Of a stretch of DNA of 64,000 nt, positions 46,391-54,348 are shown piece after piece. Source of the DNA: Rhodanobacter panaciterrae (GTDB lineage: Bacteria; Pseudomonadota; Gammaproteobacteria; Xanthomonadales; Rhodanobacteraceae); assembly GCF_014651895.1 (NCBI RefSeq), contig NZ_BMXT01000001.1, positions 744,001 through 808,000 of the forward strand. The letters run 5' to 3'. The translations under genes and the position numbers were made by a program. The notes below the pieces were generated by a model, which ran no database searches, was not told the DNA's origin, and was given only the letters and a program-made list of their open reading frames with translations. The first letter of the stretch is position 1; each line of letters opens with the position of its first letter.

Positions 46391-47175
46391 GCATCGCTAC
46401 CCTGGTCGTGGACGACGAGCCGATCGCGCGCCATGCCATCGTGCGCCTGCTGCGCGACGATCCCGACATCGAGCTGTTGGCCGAATGCGGTGATGGCGCG
46501 TCGGCGGTCGCGGCGATACGCAGCCAGTCGCCGGACCTGGTCTTTCTCGACATCCAGATGCCTGCCCTCAATGGCATGGACGTGGTGGCGACGATCGGTG
46601 CGGAGCGCATGCCGGCGACGGTGTTTGTCACCGCCTTCGAGCAATACGCGGTGCGGGCGTTCGAGGCGAACGCGGTGGATTATCTGGTCAAGCCGTTCAG
46701 CCGGGAGCGTTTTGCGAACACGCTGCGGCGCGTGAAGGCGCGGCTGTCCAGCGGTGAGGGCGCGGGCGGGGCCGCCTCTGTGCAGATCCTGCAAGCGCTC
46801 GACGCCTTGCGCCAGCGCGACGACTACATCCAGCGCCTTCCTGTGCGCAGCGACGAGCACATCAGCTTCATCGACGTCGACCAGATCGTGTGGATCAAGG
46901 CCAGCGGCAACACGGTGCAGATCCATCTGGCCGACGGCGTCCACGAAATGCGCGAGACCATGAGCGCGCTCGCCGCACGACTCGATCCGCGGCATTTCGC
47001 GCGCGTCCATCGCTCGGCCATCATCAACGTACGCCGGATCCAGGCCATCCATCCGTGGTTCAACGGCTACCACGTCGTCACGATGGATACCGGCCAGAAA
47101 CTGCGCATGAGCCGCTACCAGCACGAAACCTTTTTGCGCCTGGCTTCGCCCAGCGGTGGGAAACGGGTGGAATAG
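46387..47175 (+). CDS. LytTR-family response regulator
   Basis: A protein of 262 residues. Receiver domain 1-120 with DD at 9-10, phosphoacceptor D55 in FLDIQMP, and K in LVKPF. The LytTR DNA-binding domain (about 150-250) shows IDVDQIVWIKASGNTVQIHL and FARVHRSAIINVRRI. Relatives such as AlgR control virulence, biofilm and peptidase genes. The M61 peptidase gene starts 150 bases downstream and may be a target (inferred). Confidence 0.93.
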   Translation: MSIATLVVDDEPIARHAIVRLLRDDPDIELLAECGDGASAVAAIRSQSPDLVFLDIQMPALNGMDVVATIGAERMPATVFVTAFEQYAVRAFEANAVDYLVKPFSRERFANTLRRVKARLSSGEGAGGAASVQILQALDALRQRDDYIQRLPVRSDEHISFIDVDQIVWIKASGNTVQIHLADGVHEMRETMSALAARLDPRHFARVHRSAIINVRRIQAIHPWFNGYHVVTMDTGQKLRMSRYQHETFLRLASPSGGKRVE

Positions 47176-47325
47176 GGCGGCGGGCGCAAACAGCAAAGCA
47201 GGGCATCGTTTCGCTTTGGCCGGATTCCCTCTCCACATTCGGGAATGGAAATACATCGGGCTACATAGTTTGCGCAGCGATGTTAAGTTGTGCGAATTCC
47301 CTGGGCCTGCCTGTCGGAGTTCATC

Positions 47326-49284
47326 ATGTCCGTTCCCTCTCTCTCCCGATCGTCGTTTGACGCGCGTCGCAAGCTCGTACGCCTTGCTGTGGCCATATCG
47401 ATGGCCATCGCGACAGGTGCCGTCTGTGCGCAGGATCCGCGAACCGACCAGGTGCCCCCGCCACAAGACACGCCCTATGCCGGCACGATCGCGCTTCATG
47501 TCGATGCCAGCGACACGGCGCAAGGCATCTTCCGCGTGCACGAGACGATTCCCGTCACGGCCGGCGCATTGACGCTGCTGTACCCACAGTGGATTCCCGG
47601 CGACCACTCGCCGACCGGCCCGATCGCCATGCTCGCCGGCCTCGAACTCCGCGCCAACGGCAAGCGGCTGATGTGGAAGCGCGACAAGTACAACGTGTAC
47701 GCGTTCCATCTCGACGTACCCGCGGGCGTCTCCACGGTCGATGCGACCTTCCAGTACATGTCCGGTCGCACCGACAACGAAGGGTTCGAGATCACCGACC
47801 GCATGATGGACATGGAATGGAGCAAGGTGTCGCTCTATCCGGCCGGCTATTTTTCGCGCGGTATCACCGTTGCACCCAGCGTGACGCTGGCGCATGGCTG
47901 GCAGCTCGGCACCGCGCTCGAGACGGCCTCGCAGTCGGGCGACACCACGACCTTCAAGTCGGTCACGTTCAACAACCTGGTCGATTCGCCGATCTACGCG
48001 GGCAAGTACTTCAAGCGCGTCGATCTCAACCCGGGCGGTGACGCGCCGGTGCATCTGGACATCGTCGCCGATGCACCGAAGTACCTGGAGATGACGCCCG
48101 AGCAGTTGAACGTGCATCGCGCGCTGGTGACGCAGGCGGTGAAGCTGTTCGGCTCGCACCACTACGACCATTACGACTTCCTGTTCTCGCTGTCGGACGT
48201 GCTGGCCGGCAACGGCACCGAGCATCACCAGTCCAGCGAGGACGGCATGGGTGCCGACTACTTCACTGCCTGGAGCGACAACTCGCCTGGCCGCGACCTG
48301 CTGGCGCACGAGTACACCCATTCGTGGAACGGCAAGTTCCGCCGTCCGTCCGACCTGTGGACACCCAACTTCAACGTGCCGATGGGCGATTCGCTGCTGT
48401 GGGTGTACGAGGGGCAGACGCAGTACTGGGGTTACATACTCACTGCGCGCGCCGGCATGTGGACGCCGCAGGAGTTCCGCGACGCGCTGGCGATGGAGGC
48501 GGCCAACTACGAGCGCAACCGCGCAGGTTTCCAGTGGCGCACGCTGGAAGACACCACCAACGACGCGACCGCCGCGCGCCGCTCGAGCCTGCCGTACCGC
48601 AGCTGGCAGATGAGCGAGGATTACTACAGCGGCGGCCAGATGATGTGGCTGGAAGTGGACGCCAAGCTGCGCGCCCTCACGCAGGACCATAAATCGCTGG
48701 ACGATTTCGCGAGTGCATTCTTCGGCGTCGACAACGGCAGCTACGTCACCAAAACCTACACCTTCGACGACGTGGTGGCAGCGCTGAACGGCGTGGCCAA
48801 GTACGACTGGGCGAGCTTCCTGCATGCGCGCGTGCAGACGCTCAATCCACCGCTGGAAAACGGTATCGCGGCGACCGGCTGGAAACTGGTCTACACCGAT
48901 CAGGAGAGCGGGTACGAGAAGCAGTACAACAGCCGGCCGGAACCGTCCCGCCATCTGTACAACTTCGCCTGGTCGATCGGCCTGACGATGACCGACAAGG
49001 GCGAGGTCAACGACGTGCGCTGGGACGGGCCGGCGTTCAAGGCCGGCGTTAGCACCGGTGCCAGCCTGGTTGCCGTGAACGGTCAGGACTACTCAAGTGA
49101 CGTACTGAAGAGCGCGATCGCGGCGGCCAAGAACAACAAGGCACCGATCCAGTTGCTGCTGAAGTACCAGGGCGGTTACCGCACGGTGCCGGTGGATTAC
49201 CACGGCGGCCTGCAATACCCGCATCTGGTACGCATCGAGGGCACGCCGGATTACCTGAGCGAGATCATCGCGGCGCGCAAATAG
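47326..49284 (+). CDS. M61 family glycyl aminopeptidase-like metallopeptidase
   Basis: A protein of 652 residues; ATG 47326 has GGAG upstream. Signal peptide with cleavage after VCA. The zinc site is HEYTH in LLAHEYTHSWNGK, with the third ligand Glu in YEGQTQYWG. A C-terminal PDZ domain (about 530-610) contains VNDVRWDGPAFKAGVSTGASLVAVNG. The M61 order N-domain, catalytic gluzincin, PDZ matches the family. It probably trims peptides in the periplasm. Confidence 0.92.
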   Translation: MSVPSLSRSSFDARRKLVRLAVAISMAIATGAVCAQDPRTDQVPPPQDTPYAGTIALHVDASDTAQGIFRVHETIPVTAGALTLLYPQWIPGDHSPTGPIAMLAGLELRANGKRLMWKRDKYNVYAFHLDVPAGVSTVDATFQYMSGRTDNEGFEITDRMMDMEWSKVSLYPAGYFSRGITVAPSVTLAHGWQLGTALETASQSGDTTTFKSVTFNNLVDSPIYAGKYFKRVDLNPGGDAPVHLDIVADAPKYLEMTPEQLNVHRALVTQAVKLFGSHHYDHYDFLFSLSDVLAGNGTEHHQSSEDGMGADYFTAWSDNSPGRDLLAHEYTHSWNGKFRRPSDLWTPNFNVPMGDSLLWVYEGQTQYWGYILTARAGMWTPQEFRDALAMEAANYERNRAGFQWRTLEDTTNDATAARRSSLPYRSWQMSEDYYSGGQMMWLEVDAKLRALTQDHKSLDDFASAFFGVDNGSYVTKTYTFDDVVAALNGVAKYDWASFLHARVQTLNPPLENGIAATGWKLVYTDQESGYEKQYNSRPEPSRHLYNFAWSIGLTMTDKGEVNDVRWDGPAFKAGVSTGASLVAVNGQDYSSDVLKSAIAAAKNNKAPIQLLLKYQGGYRTVPVDYHGGLQYPHLVRIEGTPDYLSEIIAARK

Positions 49285-49316
49285 GGCAGGGTCGGTAACG
49301 CTATCGCGACAACATG

Positions 49317-49349
49317 GCAGGGGTCACCTCCCGAAGAAGTGGCCCCTGC
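49317..49349. terminator. Hairpin between convergent genes
   Basis: Arms GCAGGGGTCAC and GTGGCCCCTGC pair over 11 positions with one T-G wobble, between the M61 stop (49284) and the convergent peroxiredoxin stop (49377). Confidence 0.6.
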
Positions 49350-49376
49350 GCTATCTGGCTGTTATCGGAGCCACGT

Positions 49377-49940
49377 TTACTTCGCGGTGCTATCCGGTTG
49401 CTCGAGCGCTTTCACCGCATTGAGTGTCTCTTCCACATGTTTCTTCGGGCTGAGGTCCGAATAGACGTGGGTGATTTTCCCCGATGGAGCGATCACGTAC
49501 GAGGTCCGGTTCGACCAGCCGGGCCTCAGCAGCAACATGGCGTCGTATTCCTTCGCGATCTTCGCGCCGTCATCGGCGGCGACCGGGAACTTGCCACCGC
49601 AGTGTTCGGTTTCCTTCGAGAAATCGGCCAGCTCGGTGATGTTGCCGGCGGTGACACCGATCACGGTGGCATGCTGCGCCTTGAACTTGTCGATGGCCTC
49701 CGAGAACAGGTGAGCCTCCACATTGCAGCCCGACGTGTGTGCGGCGGGGAAGAAATAGACCACCACGGGACCCTGCTTCAGGGCGTCGGCGAGCTTGAAC
49801 GTGAAGGGCTTGCCGGCGAGATAGGCCGGCGCGGAAAAATCGGGCGCCTGCGCGCCTTCCTTCAGTGCGGCGAAAGCCGGTGACGCCAGAGTGGCGGTAA
49901 CGACAAGAGCGAGTGCAGCGAGCTTCAGTGAAGACTTCAT
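49377..49940 (-). CDS. Secreted peroxiredoxin
   Basis: A protein of 187 residues from ATG 49940 with AGGA upstream. Signal peptide with cleavage after AFA. The thioredoxin fold contains VVVYFFPAAHTSGCNVEAH with the peroxidatic Cys in the TxxC motif, and a second Cys in EHCGGKFPV that could be the resolving residue. A conserved Arg follows in LRPGWSNRTSYV. It reduces peroxides in the periplasm; the electron donor is not known. Confidence 0.9.
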   Translation of the reverse strand: MKSSLKLAALALVVTATLASPAFAALKEGAQAPDFSAPAYLAGKPFTFKLADALKQGPVVVYFFPAAHTSGCNVEAHLFSEAIDKFKAQHATVIGVTAGNITELADFSKETEHCGGKFPVAADDGAKIAKEYDAMLLLRPGWSNRTSYVIAPSGKITHVYSDLSPKKHVEETLNAVKALEQPDSTAK

Positions 49941-50021
49941 GGGAACGATCCTGGGACGGCGAGGGAGGGCATCAGCTTTATACGCCAAAAGCGCCTATCC
50001 GGATGTCGCGACCTGTAATCC

Positions 50022-50386
50022 TCAGGCTTCGGCCAGGCTGCCGCTCTCGGTATCGGCAATGACCCGATTGCGTCCGGCGCGCTTGGCGCGATAGAGCGCC
50101 GCATCCGCTTCCATGCAAAGCCGTTGCAGCTGGTAGCCGGAAGTGTCGGTGGAGGCCAGGCCGACGCTGGCGGAAATCGATATGACACAGTCGTCTTTTT
50201 CCATCGGCGATGTGCCGATGGCGATCCGGATGCGATTGGCGATATCCAAGCCCTGCTTGCGGGAGCACTCGTGCAGCAGGATGCCGAATTCTTCGCCGCC
50301 CAGACGGCCGAAGAAGAATGAAGAATGCTGTTCTGCTTGCTGAGTTCTTCGGTTGCCAGCTTCATGGTCAGAACCAGTAGTTGCAT
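50022..50386 (-). pseudogene. Remnant of TPR-GGDEF gene of borosin locus 1
   Basis: The first part encodes EELSKQNSIL, matching EELGKQNSIL of the intact 52054-53835 protein, and then jumps directly to LGGEEFGILLHECS and continues to the C-terminus (YRAKRAGRNRVIADTE). About 130 residues, including the membrane helix and half the GGDEF domain, are deleted, and the join shifts the frame (the two halves read in different frames). All upstream TPR sequence is gone as well. The tail is close to identical to the intact copy, so the decay is recent. Confidence 0.9.
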
Positions 50387-50450
50387 TACCTGCTAGGCCA
50401 TCGTAAGGGCGTTAACTGAGTGTGAAAGCCATAGGCGAGCTCTTGCGCAT

Positions 50451-50486
50451 AAAGCAAAAGGCCATGGCCGCAAAGCGGCCATGGCC
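50451..50486 (-). terminator. Strong rho-independent terminator after borosin precursor 1
   Basis: On the minus strand GGCCATGGCCGC, loop TTT, GCGGCCATGGCC is followed by TTTTGCTTT. It lies 105 bases after the precursor 1 stop and cuts the GGDEF remnant off from the transcript. Confidence 0.85.
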
Positions 50487-50590
50487 AACAGTGAGTCAAT
50501 AGGCGAGGCAATCTACCAACTATTGGTCTAGCAATTCTTCACCGAGATCGGATTCTTGGCGTGAATTATCGTTATCGAAATTTGCTTTGG

Positions 50591-50809
50591 TTAATCCTCG
50601 TCGCCCCAAAAAAACTGAGTATGAGGGGCATATATCTTCTTTTGTCCGAGTTCGTCGGCTAAGAGTGAACTGTCACCAGACAAGGTGGCGGCTTTGAGTG
50701 CACTTGATGCATCTACCTGTTCTAACGTATGTGCAAGCACATCGGTCGAAGCATAACGCAGTGTAGCGTTTTGGCCGATGGCATCCAGCAGTTCAATCGT
50801 GTCTAACAT
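50591..50809 (-). CDS. Borosin-type precursor peptide 1 (SonA-like leader)
   Basis: A peptide of 72 residues; ATG 50809 follows AGGAGAAGC. The leader (1-55) has LLDAIGQNATLR near 7-18 and SGDSSLLADELG at 44-55, resembling the binding domain of the split-borosin precursor SonA (GQDA motif, then GD...L..L.G). It shares 38 of the first 55 residues with precursor 2. The tail, GQKKIYAPHTQFFWGDED (55-72), is the likely core and is hydrophobic with FFW. The adjacent methyltransferase (51004-51831) is the probable modifying enzyme. The core boundary and methylated residues are not known. Confidence 0.8.
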   Translation of the reverse strand: MLDTIELLDAIGQNATLRYASTDVLAHTLEQVDASSALKAATLSGDSSLLADELGQKKIYAPHTQFFWGDED

Positions 50810-50886
50810 ATGCTTCTCCTGTTCTATGTGACCTTCAAACATCAGGTTGATGCGAGTTGTAAGCCGAATCAAGTGAGCATTGACTT

Positions 50887-50915
50887 AATAAAACATCATG
50901 ACAGTAGTTATCAAC
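50887..50915 (-). promoter_or_regulatory. Predicted promoter of borosin precursor 1
   Basis: On the minus strand TTGATA, 17 bases, TTATTA, ending 78 bases before the precursor start. The same geometry (TTGATG, 17, TATCAA at 77 bases) is kept in locus 2, although most surrounding intergenic sequence has drifted. Confidence 0.5.
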
Positions 50916-51003
50916 ATGTATTGATTGAAGCGTCATCATGGTCCCGCTTTCCTGTCACGCGCCTCGCGCAGACGGGGCCCCACTTCCTTGTTTCTGTATC
51001 AGT

Positions 51004-51831
51004 TCAAGCGATGGAATATTCCTTGTCCAAGTCCGCCAATCGCTCACGCATGGCGAGATTTGGCTTCAAGGGTGAAGCGGGAGCCAGTATCACCGTCTCT
51101 TCCGCGGTCAATGTGACGTCGGGCAAATCGCGCAGGACGATACGGTGAATTCTTGGCTTCTGGATCGGCAAGGTGGCACAGCGATAGATGATCACTTCGT
51201 GATCAAGCGGATAGTCTTTGCTCAAGAGATCCACCAGCACCTGCCGGTACGCTGGCCCGGTGGAAAAGCGCTTCAACGACAAGTCACCGACTAGCCCGAC
51301 CTGCCACAGGATCAGGTATCCGGTGGGATCGATTCGGCGCTCATAGAAAAGCAGCTGGCTGGCCTCGAAGTGCTGACATCCGAAGCGGCCCGGGTCGATG
51401 CCCAGATCGGCATAGAGACAGTCTTCGGCGGAAATGCCCGGTTCCATGTGCGCTGCGAAACCCTCGGCACGCGCGACCTCGATGACCTTGTGTGGCGACC
51501 AAGCGAAGATACCGGGGTGACCATAGAACACGCCGCAAACCTTCTTGCCGGCACGCACCTCGAACATCATCAGATCGACCCATTGCTGATACGTAATCCT
51601 CCTCGACTTGCCCTCAGCGTAGTAGGACTGCAAGCTGCGCACATCTGGATGCATGCGTTGCAGCCACATCTCCACGGTACCATCGGAAAGTGCCGCAAAT
51701 ACCACGTCCGCCTGCTCGATATGGCTGCGTGCCAGCGGAGTGAGGTGAGAGCCTAAGGTCATGCCCATGCCCACGCACGCCAGGCTGCCTCGTTGGGCGT
51801 CATTTGAAGTACGGAGAATAAGTTTGCTCAT
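51004..51831 (-). CDS. Borosin-type peptide backbone alpha-N-methyltransferase 1
   Basis: A protein of 275 residues of the tetrapyrrole methylase fold. It contains ACVGMGMTLGSHLTPLAR, FYGHPGIFAWSPHKV and PGISAEDCLYADLGIDPG, hallmarks of borosin methyltransferases. The four catalytic residues of OphMA (Y66, R72, Y76, Y98) correspond to Y71, R77, Y81 and Y103 with identical spacing. Unlike OphMA there is no fused peptide, so it is the split (SonM-like) form acting on the small peptide encoded 194 bases downstream. It uses SAM to methylate amide nitrogens of the core. It is very similar to the second copy at 54349. Confidence 0.85.
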   Translation of the reverse strand: MSKLILRTSNDAQRGSLACVGMGMTLGSHLTPLARSHIEQADVVFAALSDGTVEMWLQRMHPDVRSLQSYYAEGKSRRITYQQWVDLMMFEVRAGKKVCGVFYGHPGIFAWSPHKVIEVARAEGFAAHMEPGISAEDCLYADLGIDPGRFGCQHFEASQLLFYERRIDPTGYLILWQVGLVGDLSLKRFSTGPAYRQVLVDLLSKDYPLDHEVIIYRCATLPIQKPRIHRIVLRDLPDVTLTAEETVILAPASPLKPNLAMRERLADLDKEYSIA

Positions 51832-52053
51832 GCTTAGGATAGTAGTGAATATTCAACTTAGAAGGGAAGCCGTTGTAGCTAATTAGTTGGCCAGAGTGGC
51901 CTGCAATCCTTTTCACCAGATTGACGGCAGTCAATACCGAAATGTGGTTTGCCGTGTTGCAGTGCATGCATCGAAGCGTCGGCGAATCGACGTGGATAAG
52001 TTGCAAGCGCCAACCGCTGGTGGCGCGTTGACTCTAACTTGCACATTGACCTT

Positions 52054-53835
52054 TCAGGCCTCGACCAGGCTGTCGTTCTCAGTATCGGCGATGACCCGAT
52101 TGCGTCCGGCGCGCTTGGCGCGATAGAGCGCCGCATCCGCTTCCATGCAAAGCCGTTGCAGCTGATAGCCGGAAGTGTCGGTGGAGGCCAGGCCGACGCT
52201 GGCGGAAATCGATATGACATCCCCGTCTTTTTCCATCGGCGATGCGCCGATGGCGATCCGGATGCGATTGGCGATATCCATGCCCTGCTCGCGGGAGCAC
52301 TCGTGCAGCAGAATGCCGAATTCCTCGCCACCCAGACGGCCAAACAAGTCGGCGGGGCGCAATTGTTGCTGGCAGACAGCGACGGTGCGCCTCAGTACGG
52401 CATCGCCCATGGCGTGGCCATGGGTATCGTTGACCTGCTTGAAGTGATCCAGGTCGATGGATACCAGGCAGGCATGGCCGAACTTCTTCTGCAGCACATT
52501 CAGGACGCGCTCGGCCTCGCCGATGAAATGCTGATGGTTGAAAATGCCGGTGAGGCTGTCGTGATGGGACAGCCGCTTGAAGCCAAGCTGCGAGCGCTTG
52601 AGCCGGTAAAGCCAAAGTACGATGAATCCGAACGCCGCCAGCAACAGGATGATATAGAGCCGACTGGTCTCGACGGCCTTGGTGTCCAGTGCCTGTTGCA
52701 ATCGAAGAATACTGTTCTGCTTGCCGAGTTCTTCGGTTTCGAGCTTGTGGGTCAGGACTTGCTGCTGGACTGTTTGATAGGCCAATGCCTGAGCAGTGGC
52801 ATCATCGAGCGAGCCCTTGTCCTGGGCGACATAATGCTCGTAGTAGGCAAGCGCGGAAGTCGTGTTGCCGTGCCGCTTCGCGACGCGGTAGAGCACCTCA
52901 TAGGCATCCTTGAGATAGTCGTTGATGTCGTCCGGGCTGGCCATCGCCACGGCCGCGAGCGCGGCCTTCCGGGCGTCTTCGTCTTTACCTAGCTGTTCAT
53001 ACGCCTGAGCTCGCTGCACCTGCGCGGATAGCGTGTGCGGGTAGTAATGGTTGACCTGGATGCCAGGTGCTATCTGGTCGAGCAGCGACAATGTTTTGGC
53101 AGGCTGGTGTTCTTCGAGGTGGAGGGTGCCAAGGATGAGCTGCATGGCTGTTGCCACGATGGGCTGTCGAGACGCTTCGCACGTATCGATGGCCTGCTTC
53201 AGTTCCGGGCTGGAAGAAGTCAGCCGCTTGGCGTTCCAGAGCGCGGCAACCAGCTTGGAGCGCGGGTAGCACGAGGTCATGCCTGGAGGAACGGCGTCCT
53301 CCATCATGTGGGCGTACTTGATCGCCAGATCCGTCTGTCCGGCCAAGTTCAACACCTGCGACAGGTAGCCGAGGACTTGGAGGCGGACTGTCTTGTCCTG
53401 AATCCGGGGCAGGTCGATCGTGAGCTGTTGAGTCAGCTTGAAGGCGTCTTCGTAGCGACGACCGACCGCCAGGTTGTTCATGAGAAGTGCCGATGCCTTG
53501 GCGGCTAGCATCGGATCGCCCGAATGATCGATCACATCGCGCAGCGGCTGCTCCGCGGCGACGTATTTGCCATCCAGCGAAGACTCAAGTGCATCGAGAT
53601 AGCGCAGGTGCCATTGGTCGGCTGTGCTAAGCGTGGGCGACTCGCGGTGGATTTGCTCCAGCCGTTGGATGAACTGCCGGTGGTCCTTGATGCGCAGGCT
53701 TTCGGTTTGATCGAGGAATGCGCTTGCGTCGCTAATCTTGGCTGTGTCGGCGGCGTAGTTTGCCTGCATCAGGGCGCAGAGAAGCAGGCCCGCCAAAGCG
53801 GTTCCCGGTCCCCTGCGTTGCCGGCCGATGGACAT
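52054..53835 (-). CDS. TPR-GGDEF membrane diguanylate cyclase of borosin locus 2
   Basis: A protein of 593 residues. Signal peptide (core 13-27), a periplasmic helical TPR-like sensor (about 30-370), a coiled coil, one membrane helix (about 402-420, IILLLAAFGFIVLWLY) and a GGDEF domain. The active site GGEEF is at 502-506 and the I-site RPAD lies five residues before, so product inhibition is kept. It starts 11 bases after the precursor 2 stop, so it is in the same transcript. A truncated relic occupies the same place in locus 1. The link between a RiPP and c-di-GMP synthesis is unusual; it may sense the peptide or export state (speculative). Confidence 0.9.
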   Translation of the reverse strand: MSIGRQRRGPGTALAGLLLCALMQANYAADTAKISDASAFLDQTESLRIKDHRQFIQRLEQIHRESPTLSTADQWHLRYLDALESSLDGKYVAAEQPLRDVIDHSGDPMLAAKASALLMNNLAVGRRYEDAFKLTQQLTIDLPRIQDKTVRLQVLGYLSQVLNLAGQTDLAIKYAHMMEDAVPPGMTSCYPRSKLVAALWNAKRLTSSSPELKQAIDTCEASRQPIVATAMQLILGTLHLEEHQPAKTLSLLDQIAPGIQVNHYYPHTLSAQVQRAQAYEQLGKDEDARKAALAAVAMASPDDINDYLKDAYEVLYRVAKRHGNTTSALAYYEHYVAQDKGSLDDATAQALAYQTVQQQVLTHKLETEELGKQNSILRLQQALDTKAVETSRLYIILLLAAFGFIVLWLYRLKRSQLGFKRLSHHDSLTGIFNHQHFIGEAERVLNVLQKKFGHACLVSIDLDHFKQVNDTHGHAMGDAVLRRTVAVCQQQLRPADLFGRLGGEEFGILLHECSREQGMDIANRIRIAIGASPMEKDGDVISISASVGLASTDTSGYQLQRLCMEADAALYRAKRAGRNRVIADTENDSLVEA

Positions 53836-53846
53836 AGGGCGTGAAA

Positions 53847-54149
53847 CTACTGTTTGTGCGGCTTGTGGTGATCGGGTTCAGATGGATGATGCGGCTTGTG
53901 GTCGCCGTCATGGTGCTCCTCCTCTTCCTCCTCTTCCTCATGCCCCGGCGCATTGGTGATCTGAGGTGCATGATTCGGCTTGTGCCCGAGTTCTTCGAAC
54001 AGAAGCGAGCTGTCGCCAGCAGCGACGGCTGACTTGAGCGCTTCGGACGCTTTTGCCTGTTCGAGGATGGGCGCAAGCTCGTCGGCGGATGCATGGCGCA
54101 GCGTGGCGTCCTGGCCAATCGCATTCAGCAACTCAATCGTGTCTGACAT
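53847..54149 (-). CDS. Borosin-type precursor peptide 2 with acidic/His-rich tail
   Basis: A peptide of 100 residues; ATG 54149 follows GGGGAAAA. The leader (1-55) has LLNAIGQDATLR and AAGDSSLLFEELG, closely matching precursor 1 and the SonA pattern. After APQITNAPG (61-69) the tail is extreme: eight Glu in a row (71-78) followed by a His/Asp/Pro/Lys-rich stretch with 10 His in the last 22 residues, like a metal-binding tail. The core is probably the APQITN region, in the same place as APHTQFFW in precursor 1. The methyltransferase gene lies 199 bases upstream. Confidence 0.8.
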   Translation of the reverse strand: MSDTIELLNAIGQDATLRHASADELAPILEQAKASEALKSAVAAGDSSLLFEELGHKPNHAPQITNAPGHEEEEEEEEHHDGDHKPHHPSEPDHHKPHKQ

Positions 54150-54225
54150 GTGTTTTCCCCTGTTCCCCGTGATTTTCAAGCATCAGGTTGATGCGGATTG
54201 CAAGCCGGGCCATGCGGCCATGGGC

Positions 54226-54254
54226 TTGATAAACATCATAACGGCGGTCATCAA
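54226..54254 (-). promoter_or_regulatory. Predicted promoter of borosin precursor 2
   Basis: On the minus strand TTGATG, 17 bases, TATCAA, ending 77 bases before the start. Conserved in place and spacing with locus 1. A separate promoter would let the peptide be made in excess of the enzyme. Confidence 0.5.
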
Positions 54255-54348
54255 TATTTGACGATCAAACGGCGCGCCATCGAAACTCTGTTTCCCCTGT
54301 GATGCGCCATGTATGGAAGGCTGCACTCCTTCGTTACCCATGTTTGTT

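Noticed and set aside
46018-48954. A very long open frame (978 codons) on the minus strand
   Set aside because: It runs antisense through the histidine kinase, response regulator and M61 peptidase genes, which have clear motifs. It is a GC-rich shadow frame with no recognisable domain.
51879-52343. Frame similar to the remnant-overlapping frame at 49937-50386
   Set aside because: It is a shifted-frame reading of the GGDEF C-terminus in the intact gene; the similarity only reflects the duplicated DNA.
53900-53945. Short tandem repeat (CTC/TTC-rich) as a possible microsatellite or phase-variable tract
   Set aside because: It simply encodes the Glu8 tract of precursor 2; codons are mixed and no out-of-frame variant is implied.
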